A stretch of 64,000 nt of DNA. It comes from an uncultured Acetobacteraceae bacterium. GTDB taxonomy: Bacteria; Pseudomonadota; Alphaproteobacteria; Acetobacterales; Acetobacteraceae. The position numbers were made by a program, and so were the translations under genes. The stretch lies in the NCBI GenBank assembly GCA_937873095.1, contig CALMVI010000156.1, forward strand, positions 1 to 64,000, written 5' to 3'. Positions 35,161 through 44,777 of this stretch are shown piece by piece (positions within the stretch are counted from its first letter, which is position 1; each line of letters begins with the position of its first letter). Under the pieces are notes generated by a model that searched no databases, was not told the DNA's origin, and saw only the letters and a program-made list of their open reading frames with translations.

Positions 35161-38100
35161 GTGAGTCGCGAGCGCACGTCAACCACGCCACGTTCTCTCG
35201 CCAGCATCTCGGCCCTGATCAGTTTCATCATTGCTTTGGCGATCGCTTGGCAGCCGCATGCTGCCGCGGAGCAATTGGCGTTCCGGGGCTACAGCAAAGC
35301 TGACGGGCTTACGAACGCCTGGGCTTCGTGCCTGGTTCAGGATGCATCGGGTTTCATCCTGGTCTGCACGGAGCATGGACTGTTCTCGTACGACGGACGC
35401 CGGTTTTCCAACCTGGGGCCACGGCAGGGACTGCCAGACGGCGGCTTTCTCCACGCGCTGACCCGGGACAGCAGGAACCGGATAGTGCTGCGGTTCCCGC
35501 ACAGCATTTTCGTTTCAGACCAGCCGATAAACGGCCATGACCCGCCCGGGAGCCTGATGTTCCACGCAGCGCAATCGGCATCTCCCATAGAGGATGACGA
35601 GCGCGGTGATATCGTGCCGTGGCGGGATGGTGCGGTCTTCGCAGCCGACGGCCGACTTTATTTCGTGCGTTATGACGATCAGATGGCAAAGCCGGTCGTA
35701 ACGCTGGCGGGCGGCGCGCTCGCTAGGCAAAGCTTCACCTTGCAAGACGCAACGCCACTGGCCGTACAGGGCGCGACCCTATGGGCCGCGCGGACCGACG
35801 GCGCGATCTGCGGACTGAGCGATGCGAAAACATCGTGTTTCGGAGCCTTGGAGGGTCTGCCGAACGACAATTGGGCCGCTCTGCTCGTCACAAGGAACGG
35901 CCATGTCCTGGCTCGGTCGCCGAGCCACCTGGCCGACATCAACCCTGCATCGGGCACGATCGACGTCAGCAACCTGCCAACTCAGGGCGGACGCTACGCA
36001 AATTATCCGCATCGACTGGTTCTTGTCGAAGACCCGACAGGTCAGATCCTGACACAATCCTCAGACGGCCTGATAATCGGCCGGGCTTCCCACTGGCAAG
36101 CGCTGAGCGAGCGTAACGGGCTGCCAACGGCTCCGGTCTTATCGGTGCTGTTCGACCGTGACAAAGGCCTTTGGCTGGGAGTGCTCGGGAAGGGGGTGCT
36201 GAGAGATCTCGGCTATGGGTTATGGGAAAACCTCGACCATCGTGACGGATTGGCCAATGACGTTTTGTGGCAGATGTCGCGCGAGCCGAACGGACCTTTG
36301 TGGATCGCGAACGATAACGGGGTCGACGCGATCGGCCCATTGAAGCCCCTCTTCGTCCACCGCCATTTCGACAGACCCGCGTTTGCGGTAACGACGGATG
36401 ATTTTGGCCATCTCTGGCGTTCCGAGGGATCAAGCGGCATCGCCTGCATCGCGCTCGGCACTGGCCACGTGGACCATTTTACCTTGCCGGCAGTCAACAA
36501 GATACTCCACGGTGCCAAGTCCAGCCTGTGGTTCCTGACTGAACGAGGACTGTACCTTGTTTCGGACTCGGCACGTCCGACCGCTCCGAAGCTTTTCTCC
36601 GCTTCTGTCGATCCAGTCAGTGCAGCGACAGCCGACGCCGACGGAAGTTTGTGGATGATCCGCAAAAACCGGCTCGTCCACCTGGATCTGGACGGCGCAG
36701 AAAAGGTCGTTCAAACAACATGGCCGCAAGGCGACTTTCAGCCGTTAACTTTGGCGATGTCCAAGGCAGGGGCTTTGTGGATCGGTGGAGCGGGTGGGGG
36801 ATTATACCGGCTGACACTCGTCGATGGTCGAGTGACTGCGATGGCGCAATTCGGCTCGCCTGATATTGTTTCGAACACCATCGTCTCGCTTTTGGTCGAT
36901 AGCCGCCAATGGGTTTGGGTTGGAACCGATAACGGCGTTTCCGTGTTCGACGGAAAACGGTGGGTCTCGGCCAACACCGATAGTGGTCTCATCTGGGATG
37001 ACCTGGATCAGGGAAGCCTTTACGAGGACGCGGACGGCTCGATGTGGTTGGGCACAAGTCAAGGCTTGTCCCACCTCCTGAACCCGGCTCGGCTGTTCCA
37101 GCAGAGTTCTTTGCGACCGGTGATAACCGCGGTTCATCTGGGGCAGGACGACGTCCAGGAGCGGGTGGTTCCGTATTCCCGTGAACCGCTCGAAATCCAG
37201 TTCGGCACGCTGAACCTCCAGGCCGACGGCGTCATACGATTCCGCTACAAGCTTGACGGCGTCGACAAAGGCTGGGCCGAGACGGCAAGCGGCCTCGCGC
37301 GCTATCCATCTCTGCCGGCGGGACGTCACATGTTTTCAGTCGCCGCCTACAATCCACTCACGCATGAGGTATCGCCTCCTGTGACGTTGCAGCTCCGTAT
37401 GCGCAGGCCTTGGTGGTTTTCCTGGCCCTTGGTTGCGCTATACGGCTTTGCAGCGACAGGGGCAGCGTATGGCCTTCTTCGTCTGCGAATACGGCTGCTT
37501 CTCCGACAGAAGTCTCTACTGCAACGCGAGGTCGACCTGCAAACTCAGGAAATCCGGAGGGCGCAGGCGGCTTTGCAGGTTCTGGCCACCCAGGACAGTC
37601 TGACGAAGCTGTTGACACGAGGCGAGATACAGTCGCGGCTGGACCGTGTGTTGGCCCAAGACAATCGCAGTCAAACCTTTACGATAGGTCTGCTGGACAT
37701 CGATCATTTCAAGAGGATAAACGACCGTTTCGGACATCTGATCGGTGACGAGATTCTGCGAGAGATCGGGTGCCGGCTGCGCCAGGCAATGGGACCGGAC
37801 GACTACGCGGGACGATATGGCGGCGAGGAGGTACTCGTTGTCGTTCCTGGCGACGGCAAACTCGGGGTCGAAAAGATCTATTCACTCAACGATGCGGTAT
37901 GCAGCCGGCTGTTCCCGGTCGAGAAACAATTCATATTGGTGACCTGCAGCATCGGCGTCACACACGCGCTGCCGCATGACGACTGGAAAACGGTCATCGA
38001 TCGTGCAGACCAGGCGCTCTACAAAGCCAAGGCGCTGGGTCGTGATCGGATCGTGGTTTCAGCCGCCATGGTACCTGTCGAAGGAGGCCGGGCGTCATCC

Positions 38101-38169
38101 TCGACTGAGAGACGCCTTGAACAACCGCCCGCGACACCCTGGAACAGAGCGACGAGCCATCGCTCCTGA
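35161..38169 (+). CDS. Beta-propeller sensor diguanylate cyclase
   Basis: A 1002 aa membrane sensor. An N-terminal signal/anchor (ISALISFIIALAIAWQ) is followed by two-component-regulator (Reg_prop) propeller repeats, for example FRGYSKADGLTNAWASCLVQDASG and LWLGVLGKGVLRDL. Next come a Y_Y_Y domain (IRFRYKLDGVDKGW...RHMFSVAAYNP), one membrane helix near 750, a short coiled coil and a GGDEF domain. The active-site motif reads RYGGEEV rather than GGDEF/GGEEF. The catalytic acidic residues are kept but the last position is Val. It should make c-di-GMP in response to a periplasmic ligand. GTG start; GC is lower than in most of the window. Confidence 0.9.
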   Translation: MSRERTSTTPRSLASISALISFIIALAIAWQPHAAAEQLAFRGYSKADGLTNAWASCLVQDASGFILVCTEHGLFSYDGRRFSNLGPRQGLPDGGFLHALTRDSRNRIVLRFPHSIFVSDQPINGHDPPGSLMFHAAQSASPIEDDERGDIVPWRDGAVFAADGRLYFVRYDDQMAKPVVTLAGGALARQSFTLQDATPLAVQGATLWAARTDGAICGLSDAKTSCFGALEGLPNDNWAALLVTRNGHVLARSPSHLADINPASGTIDVSNLPTQGGRYANYPHRLVLVEDPTGQILTQSSDGLIIGRASHWQALSERNGLPTAPVLSVLFDRDKGLWLGVLGKGVLRDLGYGLWENLDHRDGLANDVLWQMSREPNGPLWIANDNGVDAIGPLKPLFVHRHFDRPAFAVTTDDFGHLWRSEGSSGIACIALGTGHVDHFTLPAVNKILHGAKSSLWFLTERGLYLVSDSARPTAPKLFSASVDPVSAATADADGSLWMIRKNRLVHLDLDGAEKVVQTTWPQGDFQPLTLAMSKAGALWIGGAGGGLYRLTLVDGRVTAMAQFGSPDIVSNTIVSLLVDSRQWVWVGTDNGVSVFDGKRWVSANTDSGLIWDDLDQGSLYEDADGSMWLGTSQGLSHLLNPARLFQQSSLRPVITAVHLGQDDVQERVVPYSREPLEIQFGTLNLQADGVIRFRYKLDGVDKGWAETASGLARYPSLPAGRHMFSVAAYNPLTHEVSPPVTLQLRMRRPWWFSWPLVALYGFAATGAAYGLLRLRIRLLLRQKSLLQREVDLQTQEIRRAQAALQVLATQDSLTKLLTRGEIQSRLDRVLAQDNRSQTFTIGLLDIDHFKRINDRFGHLIGDEILREIGCRLRQAMGPDDYAGRYGGEEVLVVVPGDGKLGVEKIYSLNDAVCSRLFPVEKQFILVTCSIGVTHALPHDDWKTVIDRADQALYKAKALGRDRIVVSAAMVPVEGGRASSSTERRLEQPPATPWNRATSHRS

Positions 38170-38272
38170 GCAGCTGTGTCAGCGGCGACTCACATGAAAC
38201 GGAAAAGCCCGCACAATACTCGGTCTTGACTGGCTCAAGGTCTTGTCGCCGGTGACAACGTGTCACAGGCCT

Positions 38273-38370
38273 GCCGATCCACAAAATCAGCAGCGTGCGC
38301 GCGGCGATCAAGGGCGCCGGGGTTGAGCGCTACCTGCCGCCGTACTCGCGCGACCTTCCAGCGCCACCGA
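38273..38370 (+). pseudogene. IS630-type transposase remnant
   Basis: One frame reads LPIHKISSVRAAIKGAGVERYLPPYSRDL. This matches the IS630/Tc1-like DDE region, normally 'DN.P.HK...VR..I..AG....YLPPYSPDLNPIE'. The preceding 'GDN' lies in another frame, and the NPIE half is gone. It is therefore a small frameshifted scrap without ends. It abuts the wrecked cbbR gene and is a plausible trace of the event that damaged this locus. Confidence 0.55.
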
Positions 38371-38479
38371 GCTGGGATCAGTCTTGGCGATAAAGCTGCC
38401 CGCCAGAGCAGGAGCTGGAGCGCCTCGTCGGCAACGGGAGCGCAGGGGCGCCGCCTGGCAGCGAGGAGCGATACCCCGC

Positions 38480-39228
38480 ATCCAGATCGTCGAGCACCGT
38501 CTGCCGTGCGTTTCCAGGAACTTCTGCAGATCCACGTGAGCGGGCGTCATCGGCATCGACCGGCGCCGGACTACGAACCATGCTCTTCAAACCGGGAAAC
38601 CCGCCACAGGCAGTATGCTCAGCACTTCCAGCGCCAGTTCGAGGCCGATGGTCTGGCGCGAGATGATGGCGATGCCCATGCCCCCAAGACGGCCTGCTGG
38701 TCGTTTCGTTGCTGTCGGTCGTGATCGCGATCTGCGGAGTGATCCCGGCAGAAGCGCCATGGAGCGGACCGGGCCGTCCGCCAGTCGGTGCGCCCGCTGC
38801 GCGATCATGACGGTGGGGTGGCTTGCGAAGGCGGTCGCGGACAGGTCGGCCGTGTCGGCGGGGCGGCCGGGCGGCCGGCGACCGCCAGATCGATCCCGCC
38901 CAATGCCGGCGCCTCGGCGATCTGCTGCCGGTTGCCGAACGAAGGTTGATCGTCACCTCCTGGAGCACGGCTTCGAACCGTGCAAGGGTGCGGGGCACGA
39001 TGGACTTGGCCGCCGATACCGCGCCCAGAAGCGCGCGGCCGGCATCGGTCAACGCGATGTTGCGGCCGCGCGCTCGAACATGGCAAACCCGCTCATGTGC
39101 TCTATCTGCTTGATCTGGAACGAGATGGCGGCCGGAGACACGTGCATCTGCTCGGCCGCCCGTGCGAAGGAGCGCGCCTCCGCCGCCGCGGTGAAATCTT
39201 CAGCTGCCGGATGGTGACGTTGCGTCAT
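38480..39228 (-). pseudogene. cbbR: Frameshifted cbbR (LysR-type Calvin regulator)
   Basis: Pieces of a CbbR-like LysR regulator lie in order across several frames. They are VTIRQLKI (after a +1 shift at codon 3), then FTAAAEARSFARAAEQMHVSPAAISFQIKQIEHMSG (the helix-turn-helix), RNIALTDAGRALLGAVSAA, GIAIISRQTIGLELALEVLSILPVAGFPV and PAHVDLQKFLETHGR. At least five indels and an in-frame stop prevent a product. The position, divergent from the cbbL remnant, is the normal cbbR location. Confidence 0.85.
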
Positions 39229-39238
39229 GGTTAGTTGA

Positions 39239-39252
39239 CAAGGGATCCCTTG
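39239..39252. promoter_or_regulatory. Palindrome in the former cbbR-cbbL gap
   Basis: CAAGGGATCCCTTG is a perfect 14-bp palindrome ten bases upstream of the cbbR remnant start, in the place where the CbbR operator would lie. It may be a fossil operator; the T-N11-A pattern of LysR sites is not clearly met. Confidence 0.3.
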
Positions 39253-39346
39253 TGGAGAGAATCAGATCATTTATTCCTCTGGTCGTCGTCCACCTGCTTA
39301 GCTTCTCGTCGACGGCACTGTCGATGGTGGCGAGAGGAAGGTCCGG

Positions 39347-39604
39347 TCGATGGCCGAATGGGCCTGCGAGAACGCCATGATCCTCCACGTTCACCGTTCG
39401 GGGCGTTCCACCGACACGCGGCAGAAGAACCACGGCGTGTCGTTCCGCGTGATCGCGGAATGGATGCGCATGGCAGGCGTGGATCACGTCCACGCCGGAC
39501 CCGTGGTCGGCAAGCTGAGGGGCGATCCCGCGGTGAGCAGCGGCATCTCCGATAGGTGCTGTTCCGCACTTATGAAAAAGGACCTGTCGCACGGCATCTT
39601 CTGC
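39347..39604 (+). pseudogene. cbbL: Fragment of form IC RuBisCO large subunit
   Basis: About 85 of the usual ~485 residues remain in one frame: SMAEWACENAMILHVHRSG, RQKNHGVSFRVIAEWMRMAG and VDHVHAGPVVGKLRGDP. This is the active-site barrel region around the two conserved His residues and the loop-6 Lys (VVGKL) of red-type RuBisCO. Sequence before it is unrelated, and after HGIFC the frame drops straight into cbbS sequence. Both ends of the gene are thus deleted, and no functional enzyme can be made here. Confidence 0.88.
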
Positions 39605-39612
39605 GCCGGCAC

Positions 39613-39762
39613 ATACATCACTATACTGGCGTCGACACTAAGAAGGGCTGGGAAAGCGTGCGCATGAGCGCGTCGTGCAGCGCCCCGAGTTCGAGCCGGC
39701 CTTCGAACTCGTCCGCCAGGAGGTCGGCACGCAACCTCCGCTACACGCTGCGCAGTCACGCG
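39613..39762 (+). pseudogene. cbbS: Fragment of RuBisCO small subunit
   Basis: Frame 1 reads [13 protein letters not shown], frame 3 continues [19 protein letters not shown], and frame 1 resumes [11 protein letters not shown]. Together they spell the C-terminal half of form IC CbbS (usually '[19 protein letters not shown]...GF.LVRQE....LRYT..SYA') with two compensating frameshifts. The N-terminal half is lost in a deletion that joins it to cbbL. A CCCGAG microrepeat follows before cbbX. Confidence 0.85.
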
Positions 39763-39847
39763 ATGGCGCCCGCGCCCGTGCCCGAGCCCGAGCCCGAGCG
39801 GGCGATCTGATCGTGCACGCCGTCATCCTGCCCGGCCAGAGGCCGTC

Positions 39848-40753
39848 GTGAGCGCGGGGGACGTCGTCGCCGACGGGCCCGCGGCCAGCGTCGACCTGGA
39901 GGAGTTCTACCAGCGCAGCAACATCGCCGACGTCATCGATTCGCTGGATCGCGACCTGGTCGGCCTGGCGCCGGTGAAGACGCGGATACGCGAGATCGCA
40001 GCCCTGCTTCTGGTGGAGTCCGCGCGGCGCAGCATCGGCCTGCAGGCCGAGCCGCCATCGCTGCACATGTGCTTCACCGGCAACCCGGGAACCGGCAAGA
40101 CAACGGTCGCGCAACGCATGGCCGAGATCCTCAACAGGCTCGGCTATATCCGGCGGAACCACGTCGTCACGGTGTCGCGCGACGACCTGGTCGGGCAGTA
40201 TATCGGGCACACCGCGCCGAAGACCAAGGAGGTGCTGAAAAAGGCGATGGGCGGCGTGCTGTTCATCGACGAGGCCTATTACCTGTACCGGCCCGAAAAC
40301 GAGCGCGACTACGGCCAGGAGGCGATCGAGATCCTTCTGCAGGTCATGGAAGACCGGCGGGACGACCTCGTCGTCGTGCTGGCCGGCTACAAGGACCGGA
40401 TGGACATCTTCTTCCAAAGCAATCCCGGCATGGCGTCGCGCATTGCGCACCACCTCGACTTCCCGGACTATTCGGAGGACGAACTGCTGCAGATCGCGCA
40501 AATCATGCTGTCGCGGATGCAGTACATACTGGCCGAGGACGCACAGGCCGTGCTGCGCGCCTATATCGAACGCCGGATGAAGCAGCCCCGCTTCTCCAAC
40601 GCGCGGTCGATCCGCAACGCCCTGGACCGCTCCAGGCTGCGGCAGGCAAACAGGTTGTTTGCCGAGCGGTCCAAGCCTATGGACCGGCAAGCCCTGCAGA
40701 CGATCACGGGTGCCGACATCCGGGCCAGCAGGGTGTTTGCCGACCAGGGATGA
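39848..40753 (+). CDS. cbbX: Red-type RuBisCO activase CbbX
   Basis: A 301 aa AAA+ protein that remodels inhibited red-type RuBisCO by pulling the CbbL C-terminus. Walker A is [15 protein letters not shown] and Walker B is [13 protein letters not shown]. The pore-loop region is [19 protein letters not shown], and the sensor/lid region is [19 protein letters not shown]. The frame is intact although its client genes next to it are destroyed. It either serves a second RuBisCO elsewhere, has no client, or is freshly orphaned. GTG start. Confidence 0.93.
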   Translation: MSAGDVVADGPAASVDLEEFYQRSNIADVIDSLDRDLVGLAPVKTRIREIAALLLVESARRSIGLQAEPPSLHMCFTGNPGTGKTTVAQRMAEILNRLGYIRRNHVVTVSRDDLVGQYIGHTAPKTKEVLKKAMGGVLFIDEAYYLYRPENERDYGQEAIEILLQVMEDRRDDLVVVLAGYKDRMDIFFQSNPGMASRIAHHLDFPDYSEDELLQIAQIMLSRMQYILAEDAQAVLRAYIERRMKQPRFSNARSIRNALDRSRLRQANRLFAERSKPMDRQALQTITGADIRASRVFADQG

Positions 40754-40805
40754 CGGCCGGACGCGCGCCTAGCCGGGCGGCTCATAGAGGTTGCAGGGGT
40801 CAGTC

Positions 40806-41888
40806 ATGCCGTATCGCCGCACCACCTTCAGCAAGTTCGTCATCGAGGACCTGCGGCGCGGCGGGCAGGGCGGGCACGATCCTGAACTGGCCGCCCTGCT
40901 GAACGACCTGCAGCGGGCGGGCAAGCTGATCGGGGCGGCCGTCGCCCGTGGCGCCCTGGACAGCCCGGGAGCCATCGTGACGACAAGCGTGAACGTGCCG
41001 GGAGAGCCGCCGAAGAAGCTGGCGGAGGTGGCCAACCTGATCATGCTGAGCGCCTGCGAGTCGGGCGGGCAGTTGTGCGGCATGCTGTCCTCCACCCTGG
41101 CCGAGCCGCACGCCATCCCCGAGCAGTACCCGCGCGGGCGATACATGCTGCTGTTCGCTCCGCTTGACGGCGCTTCGAACCTAGATGTCGACCTGACCGT
41201 CGGCACGATATTCTCCGTGCTGCGCGCGCCAGAGGGCGTGGTCGACCCGACGCCGGACGATTTCCTGCAATGCGGCCGCAAGCAGGTGGCGGCCGGCTAC
41301 GCCCTGTTCGGCCCTGTCGGCATGATGGTGATCACGCTTGGCGCCGGCGTGCACGGCTTCACGCTGGACCGCGAGGCGGGCGCCTACACCCTGACGCATC
41401 CGAACATGCGCATCCCCGAACAGGGCTGTGAACTTGCCGTCGACGCCGCATTGGAACCGCATTGGGAAACGCCGATCAGGCGCTTCGTCCAGGAACACAC
41501 CATCAGCGGCGCCAGCCGGGAAGGACGCAACAGCATACGCTGGATCGACTCGCTGGTGGCCGAAGTGCACCGCATCCTGCTCAGGGGCGGCGTGTTTCTG
41601 CACCCGCGCGACACGCGCGACACGAAGAAGCTGGGGCACGTCCATTTGCTTGCCGAAGCCAACCCGATCGCGATGATCGTCGAACAGGCGGGCGGGGCGG
41701 CAAGCACGGGGCGCGTACCCGTCCTGGACGTCACCCCAGACCACATCCACCAGCACGTGCCGCTGGTGTTGGGCAGTTGCGCGGACGTGCACCGACTGCA
41801 GAGCTATCACGCCGCCTACGACCGTGGCGAGCCCATGGTCTTCGAGTCGCCTCTGTTCAGGCAGCGCAGCATCTTCCGGACCGCCTGA
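40806..41888 (+). CDS. cbbF: Class I fructose-1,6-bisphosphatase-like protein lacking metal ligands
   Basis: A 360 aa protein with class I FBPase fold and order: RTTFSKFVIEDLRR, NLIMLSACESGGQLCGM, EQYPRGRYML, LDGASNLDVDLTVGTIFSVLR, LAEANPIAMIVEQAGGAAS and IHQHVPLVLGS. The metal-binding Glu-Glu (normally SEEMEEP) reads S-S-T-L-A-E-P here. The DPLDGSSN motif reads A118-P-L-D-G-A-S-N, losing the first catalytic Asp. Three magnesium ligands are therefore replaced in an otherwise intact frame. It is probably inactive or altered. It lies between cbbX and phosphoribulokinase. Confidence 0.88.
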   Translation: MPYRRTTFSKFVIEDLRRGGQGGHDPELAALLNDLQRAGKLIGAAVARGALDSPGAIVTTSVNVPGEPPKKLAEVANLIMLSACESGGQLCGMLSSTLAEPHAIPEQYPRGRYMLLFAPLDGASNLDVDLTVGTIFSVLRAPEGVVDPTPDDFLQCGRKQVAAGYALFGPVGMMVITLGAGVHGFTLDREAGAYTLTHPNMRIPEQGCELAVDAALEPHWETPIRRFVQEHTISGASREGRNSIRWIDSLVAEVHRILLRGGVFLHPRDTRDTKKLGHVHLLAEANPIAMIVEQAGGAASTGRVPVLDVTPDHIHQHVPLVLGSCADVHRLQSYHAAYDRGEPMVFESPLFRQRSIFRTA

Positions 41889-41890
41889 CC

Positions 41891-42766
41891 ATGTCGGTCA
41901 AGCACCCAATCGTCGCCATCACCGGGTCCTCCGGTGCCGGCACGACGACGGTGATGTGGACGTTCCAGCAGATCTTCCGCAGGGAGGGCGTGATACCGGC
42001 CATCGTCGAGGGCGACGCCTTTCACCGGTTCGACAGGCTGCAGATGCGCGAGCGGATGGTCGAGGAGACCAGGGCAGGCAACGAACATTTCAGTCATTTC
42101 GGCCCTGACAGCAACTTGTTCGAGGAACTCGAGGCATTGTTTCGGGATTATGGCCGTTCGGGCGTCGGGCGGACGCGCAAATACCTGCACGATGCCGAGG
42201 AGGCCGCCCCCTACGGACAGCCGCCTGGCACCTTTACGCCCTGGGAGGATTTGAGCCAAGGCACCGACCTGCTGTTCTACGAAGGGCTGCATGGCGGGGT
42301 GAAGACCGACACCATCAACATCGCCGCAGAGGTCGACCTCCTCATCGGGGTCGCACCCACGGTGAACCTGGAATGGATACAGAAGCTGCATCGCGACAAG
42401 CGGACGCGCGGCCACAGCCACGAAGCCGTGGTGGACACGATCCTGCGCCGCATGCCGGACTACGTGAAGTACATCTGCCCACAGTTTTCCGAGACGCACG
42501 TGAACTTCCAGCGTGTTCCCACGGTGGACACGTCCAACCCGTTCATCGCGCGCGACATCCCGAGTGCGGACGAGAGCATGCTGATCATCCGGTTCCGCGA
42601 CCCCAAGGGGATCGACTTCCCCTACCTGCTGTCGATGCTGAAGGACGGGTTCATGTCGCGCGCCAACACCATCGTTTGTCCGGGTGGAAAGATGGCGCTG
42701 GCCATGCAGCTGATATTCACGCCCATGATCTGGCAGATCATGGACCGCAAGAAGCGGGCGTTCTAG
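41891..42766 (+). CDS. cbbP: Phosphoribulokinase
   Basis: A 291 aa class I PRK that makes ribulose-1,5-bisphosphate. The P-loop is TGSSGAGTTTV (11-21) and the catalytic-Asp region is VEGDAFHRFDR (39-49). It also has LLFYEGLHGGVKTDTINIA, VNLEWIQKLHRDKRTRG, VDTSNPFIARDIPSADES and the C-terminal SRANTIVCPGGKMALAMQLI. All expected motifs appear intact, so this gene is not visibly decayed. It starts 2 bases after the FBPase stop, so they are co-transcribed. Without RuBisCO its product is a dead end unless another RuBisCO exists. Confidence 0.94.
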   Translation: MSVKHPIVAITGSSGAGTTTVMWTFQQIFRREGVIPAIVEGDAFHRFDRLQMRERMVEETRAGNEHFSHFGPDSNLFEELEALFRDYGRSGVGRTRKYLHDAEEAAPYGQPPGTFTPWEDLSQGTDLLFYEGLHGGVKTDTINIAAEVDLLIGVAPTVNLEWIQKLHRDKRTRGHSHEAVVDTILRRMPDYVKYICPQFSETHVNFQRVPTVDTSNPFIARDIPSADESMLIIRFRDPKGIDFPYLLSMLKDGFMSRANTIVCPGGKMALAMQLIFTPMIWQIMDRKKRAF

Positions 42767-42810
42767 TTTTGTCAGGCAATACGCGCGGCCCGCGCGCGTC
42801 GCGGCCCGAG

Positions 42811-43461
42811 ATGCGCACCCTCGCCTTCGATCTGGACGGCACGTTGACCGATTCGGTCCCGGACATCGCGGCCGCGGTCAACCGCATGCTCGCCGCACGC
42901 GGTCTCCCCTTCCTCGAACAGCCGGCCGTGGCGGCCATGGTGGGCGACGGCTTGCAGCCGCTGATTGACAGGGCCTTTGCCGCGGTGGGCGCGCAGCCGG
43001 ACCCGGGCGCCGGTGCGGACTACCTCGCCGACTACGAAAGCAGGGTGGCCGACGCGACCCGGCTGTACCCGGGTGTGGAGGCGGCACTCGACCAGCTGCG
43101 CGCGGATGGGTGGACGCTCGCCGTCTGCACCAACAAGCCCGAAAGGGCCGCGCGCCTGCTTCTCGGGGCGCTCGGCATCGCGGACCGGTTTGCGGCCGTG
43201 GGCGGCTGCGACAGCTTCGCCGCGCACAAGCCCGACCCGAGGCACCTTGCCGGCACGATCGAAGCGGCCGGCGGCACGGCCGACCGTGCCCTGATGGTGG
43301 GCGACCATGCCAATGACGTGCTGGCCGCCAAAGGCTGCGGCGTGCGCACGATCTTCGCAGGGTGGGGCTACGGCCGGCCCGGCATGGAGCGTGGCGCGGC
43401 GGCGGTCGCCCGGGACCTTGCCGAATTCGTCGCGATCGCGGGCCAGCTGCTGCCAGCGTAG
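42811..43461 (+). CDS. gph: Phosphoglycolate phosphatase
   Basis: A 216 aa HAD hydrolase (Gph/CbbZ) that removes 2-phosphoglycolate. Motif I is FDLDGTLTDS (5-14), motif II CTNKPE, motif III HKPDPRHL and motif IV VGDHANDVLAAKG. Last gene of the cbb cluster, 44 bases after phosphoribulokinase and on the same strand. This enzyme also repairs DNA-derived phosphoglycolate, so it can stay useful without RuBisCO. Confidence 0.88.
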   Translation: MRTLAFDLDGTLTDSVPDIAAAVNRMLAARGLPFLEQPAVAAMVGDGLQPLIDRAFAAVGAQPDPGAGADYLADYESRVADATRLYPGVEAALDQLRADGWTLAVCTNKPERAARLLLGALGIADRFAAVGGCDSFAAHKPDPRHLAGTIEAAGGTADRALMVGDHANDVLAAKGCGVRTIFAGWGYGRPGMERGAAAVARDLAEFVAIAGQLLPA

Positions 43462-43470
43462 ATCGGTGGT

Positions 43471-44718
43471 CTACCTCAGCGCGTCGATCATCGGCTGGGT
43501 GATCAGGCAGACGCCGCGCGGCGACCGCCTGAAGCGTGCCGCGTCGTGCTCTGGGTCGTAGCCCACCACGAGGTGGTCCGGAATGACCACGCCGCGGTCG
43601 ATCACCACGCTGCGCAGCCGCGCGTGGCGGCCGATCTGCGCGTAGGGCAGAACCACCGCCCGGTCCACCTTGGCGTAGGAATGCGTGTGCACGCCGGTGA
43701 ACAGCAGGGACTGGCGCACCTGTGTGCCGGAAACGATGCAGCCGCCGGAGACGAGCGAGCTGATCGCCTCGCCGCGCCGCCCGTCCTCGTCATGCACGAA
43801 CTTGGCAGGCGGGGTGATCTCGCCATAGGTCCAGATCGGCCAGCTTTGGTCGTAGAGGTTCAGCCCCAGAATGAAATCCGTCAGGTCGATGTTGGCCTCC
43901 CAATACGCGTCCACAGTGCCCACGTCCCTCCAATAGGTGGGCAGTTCCGGCGAGCGTACGCAGGAGGTCTCGAAACGGTGCGCGACCGCCCGCCCGTTGC
44001 CGACGAGGTAGGGGATGATGTCACGGCCGAAATCATGGCTCGAATCGGTTTGCGCCGCGTCGCGCCTGAGGGCGTCGATCAGGAAGGCGGTTTCGAAGAC
44101 GTAGATCCCCATGCTGGCAAGGCAACGGCCAGGCTTGTCCGGCATGGACGGCGGGTCTGAGGGTTTCTCCTGGAAGGACGTGATCCGGTCGAGGGCATCG
44201 ATGTTCATCACGCCGAAGCCGGTCGCCTCCTCGACGCTGACCTCGATGCAGCCCACCGTCACGTCGGCGCGCTGCTCGCAATGCTGCTGCAGCATCAGCT
44301 CGTAGTCCATCTTGTAGATGTGGTCGCCGGCAAGCAGCACGATGTAACGCGGCGCGTAGCTCTCGATGATGTCGATGTTCTGAAACACGGCGTCGGCGGT
44401 GCCTGCGTACCAGCCGGTTTCCGTCACGCGCTGCGAGGCGGGAAGGATGTCGAAACTCTCGTTGCGCTCGGGGCGAAAGAAGTTCCACCCCCGCTGCAAG
44501 TGGCGGATCAGGCTGTGCGCCTTGTACTGCGTCGCAACGCCGATGCGCCTGATGCCCGAGTTCAAGGCGTTGGACAGGGCGAAATCGATGATGCGCGACT
44601 TGCCGCCGAAATAGACGGCAGGCTTGGCGCGTATGTCGGTCAGCTCCATCAGCCGGCTGCCGCGGCCGCCGGCCAGCACATAGGCCATGGCATGGCGGGC
44701 GAGGGGCGCGTGATCCAT
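43471..44718 (-). CDS. glgC: Glucose-1-phosphate adenylyltransferase
   Basis: Makes ADP-glucose for glycogen synthesis. The 415 aa protein has [36 protein letters not shown] (about 13-48), the catalytic [10 protein letters not shown] (about 129-138), the FGVMNID and FQEKPSDPP regions, and a C-terminal left-handed beta-helix ([18 protein letters not shown]). It converges with gph 9 bases away. It is 59 bases downstream of glgP in the same direction, so both may be one operon. No glgA or glgB is in the window. Confidence 0.94.
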   Translation of the reverse strand: MDHAPLARHAMAYVLAGGRGSRLMELTDIRAKPAVYFGGKSRIIDFALSNALNSGIRRIGVATQYKAHSLIRHLQRGWNFFRPERNESFDILPASQRVTETGWYAGTADAVFQNIDIIESYAPRYIVLLAGDHIYKMDYELMLQQHCEQRADVTVGCIEVSVEEATGFGVMNIDALDRITSFQEKPSDPPSMPDKPGRCLASMGIYVFETAFLIDALRRDAAQTDSSHDFGRDIIPYLVGNGRAVAHRFETSCVRSPELPTYWRDVGTVDAYWEANIDLTDFILGLNLYDQSWPIWTYGEITPPAKFVHDEDGRRGEAISSLVSGGCIVSGTQVRQSLLFTGVHTHSYAKVDRAVVLPYAQIGRHARLRSVVIDRGVVIPDHLVVGYDPEHDAARFRRSPRGVCLITQPMIDALR

Positions 44719-44777
44719 GCGGGCGGCTCCGTATCGGGATGATGACGTCGTGCGTCGGCCGAGCGCCTACGATTCCG

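Noticed and set aside
39235-39555. ORF possibly encoding a separate small protein upstream of cbbL
   Set aside because: Arg-rich frame overlapping the cbbL fragment; it is a by-product of the decayed locus.
39770-39812. CCCGAG/CGAGCC microrepeat as a regulatory site for cbbX
   Set aside because: Short hexamer slippage at the end of the cbbS remnant; nothing links it to regulation.
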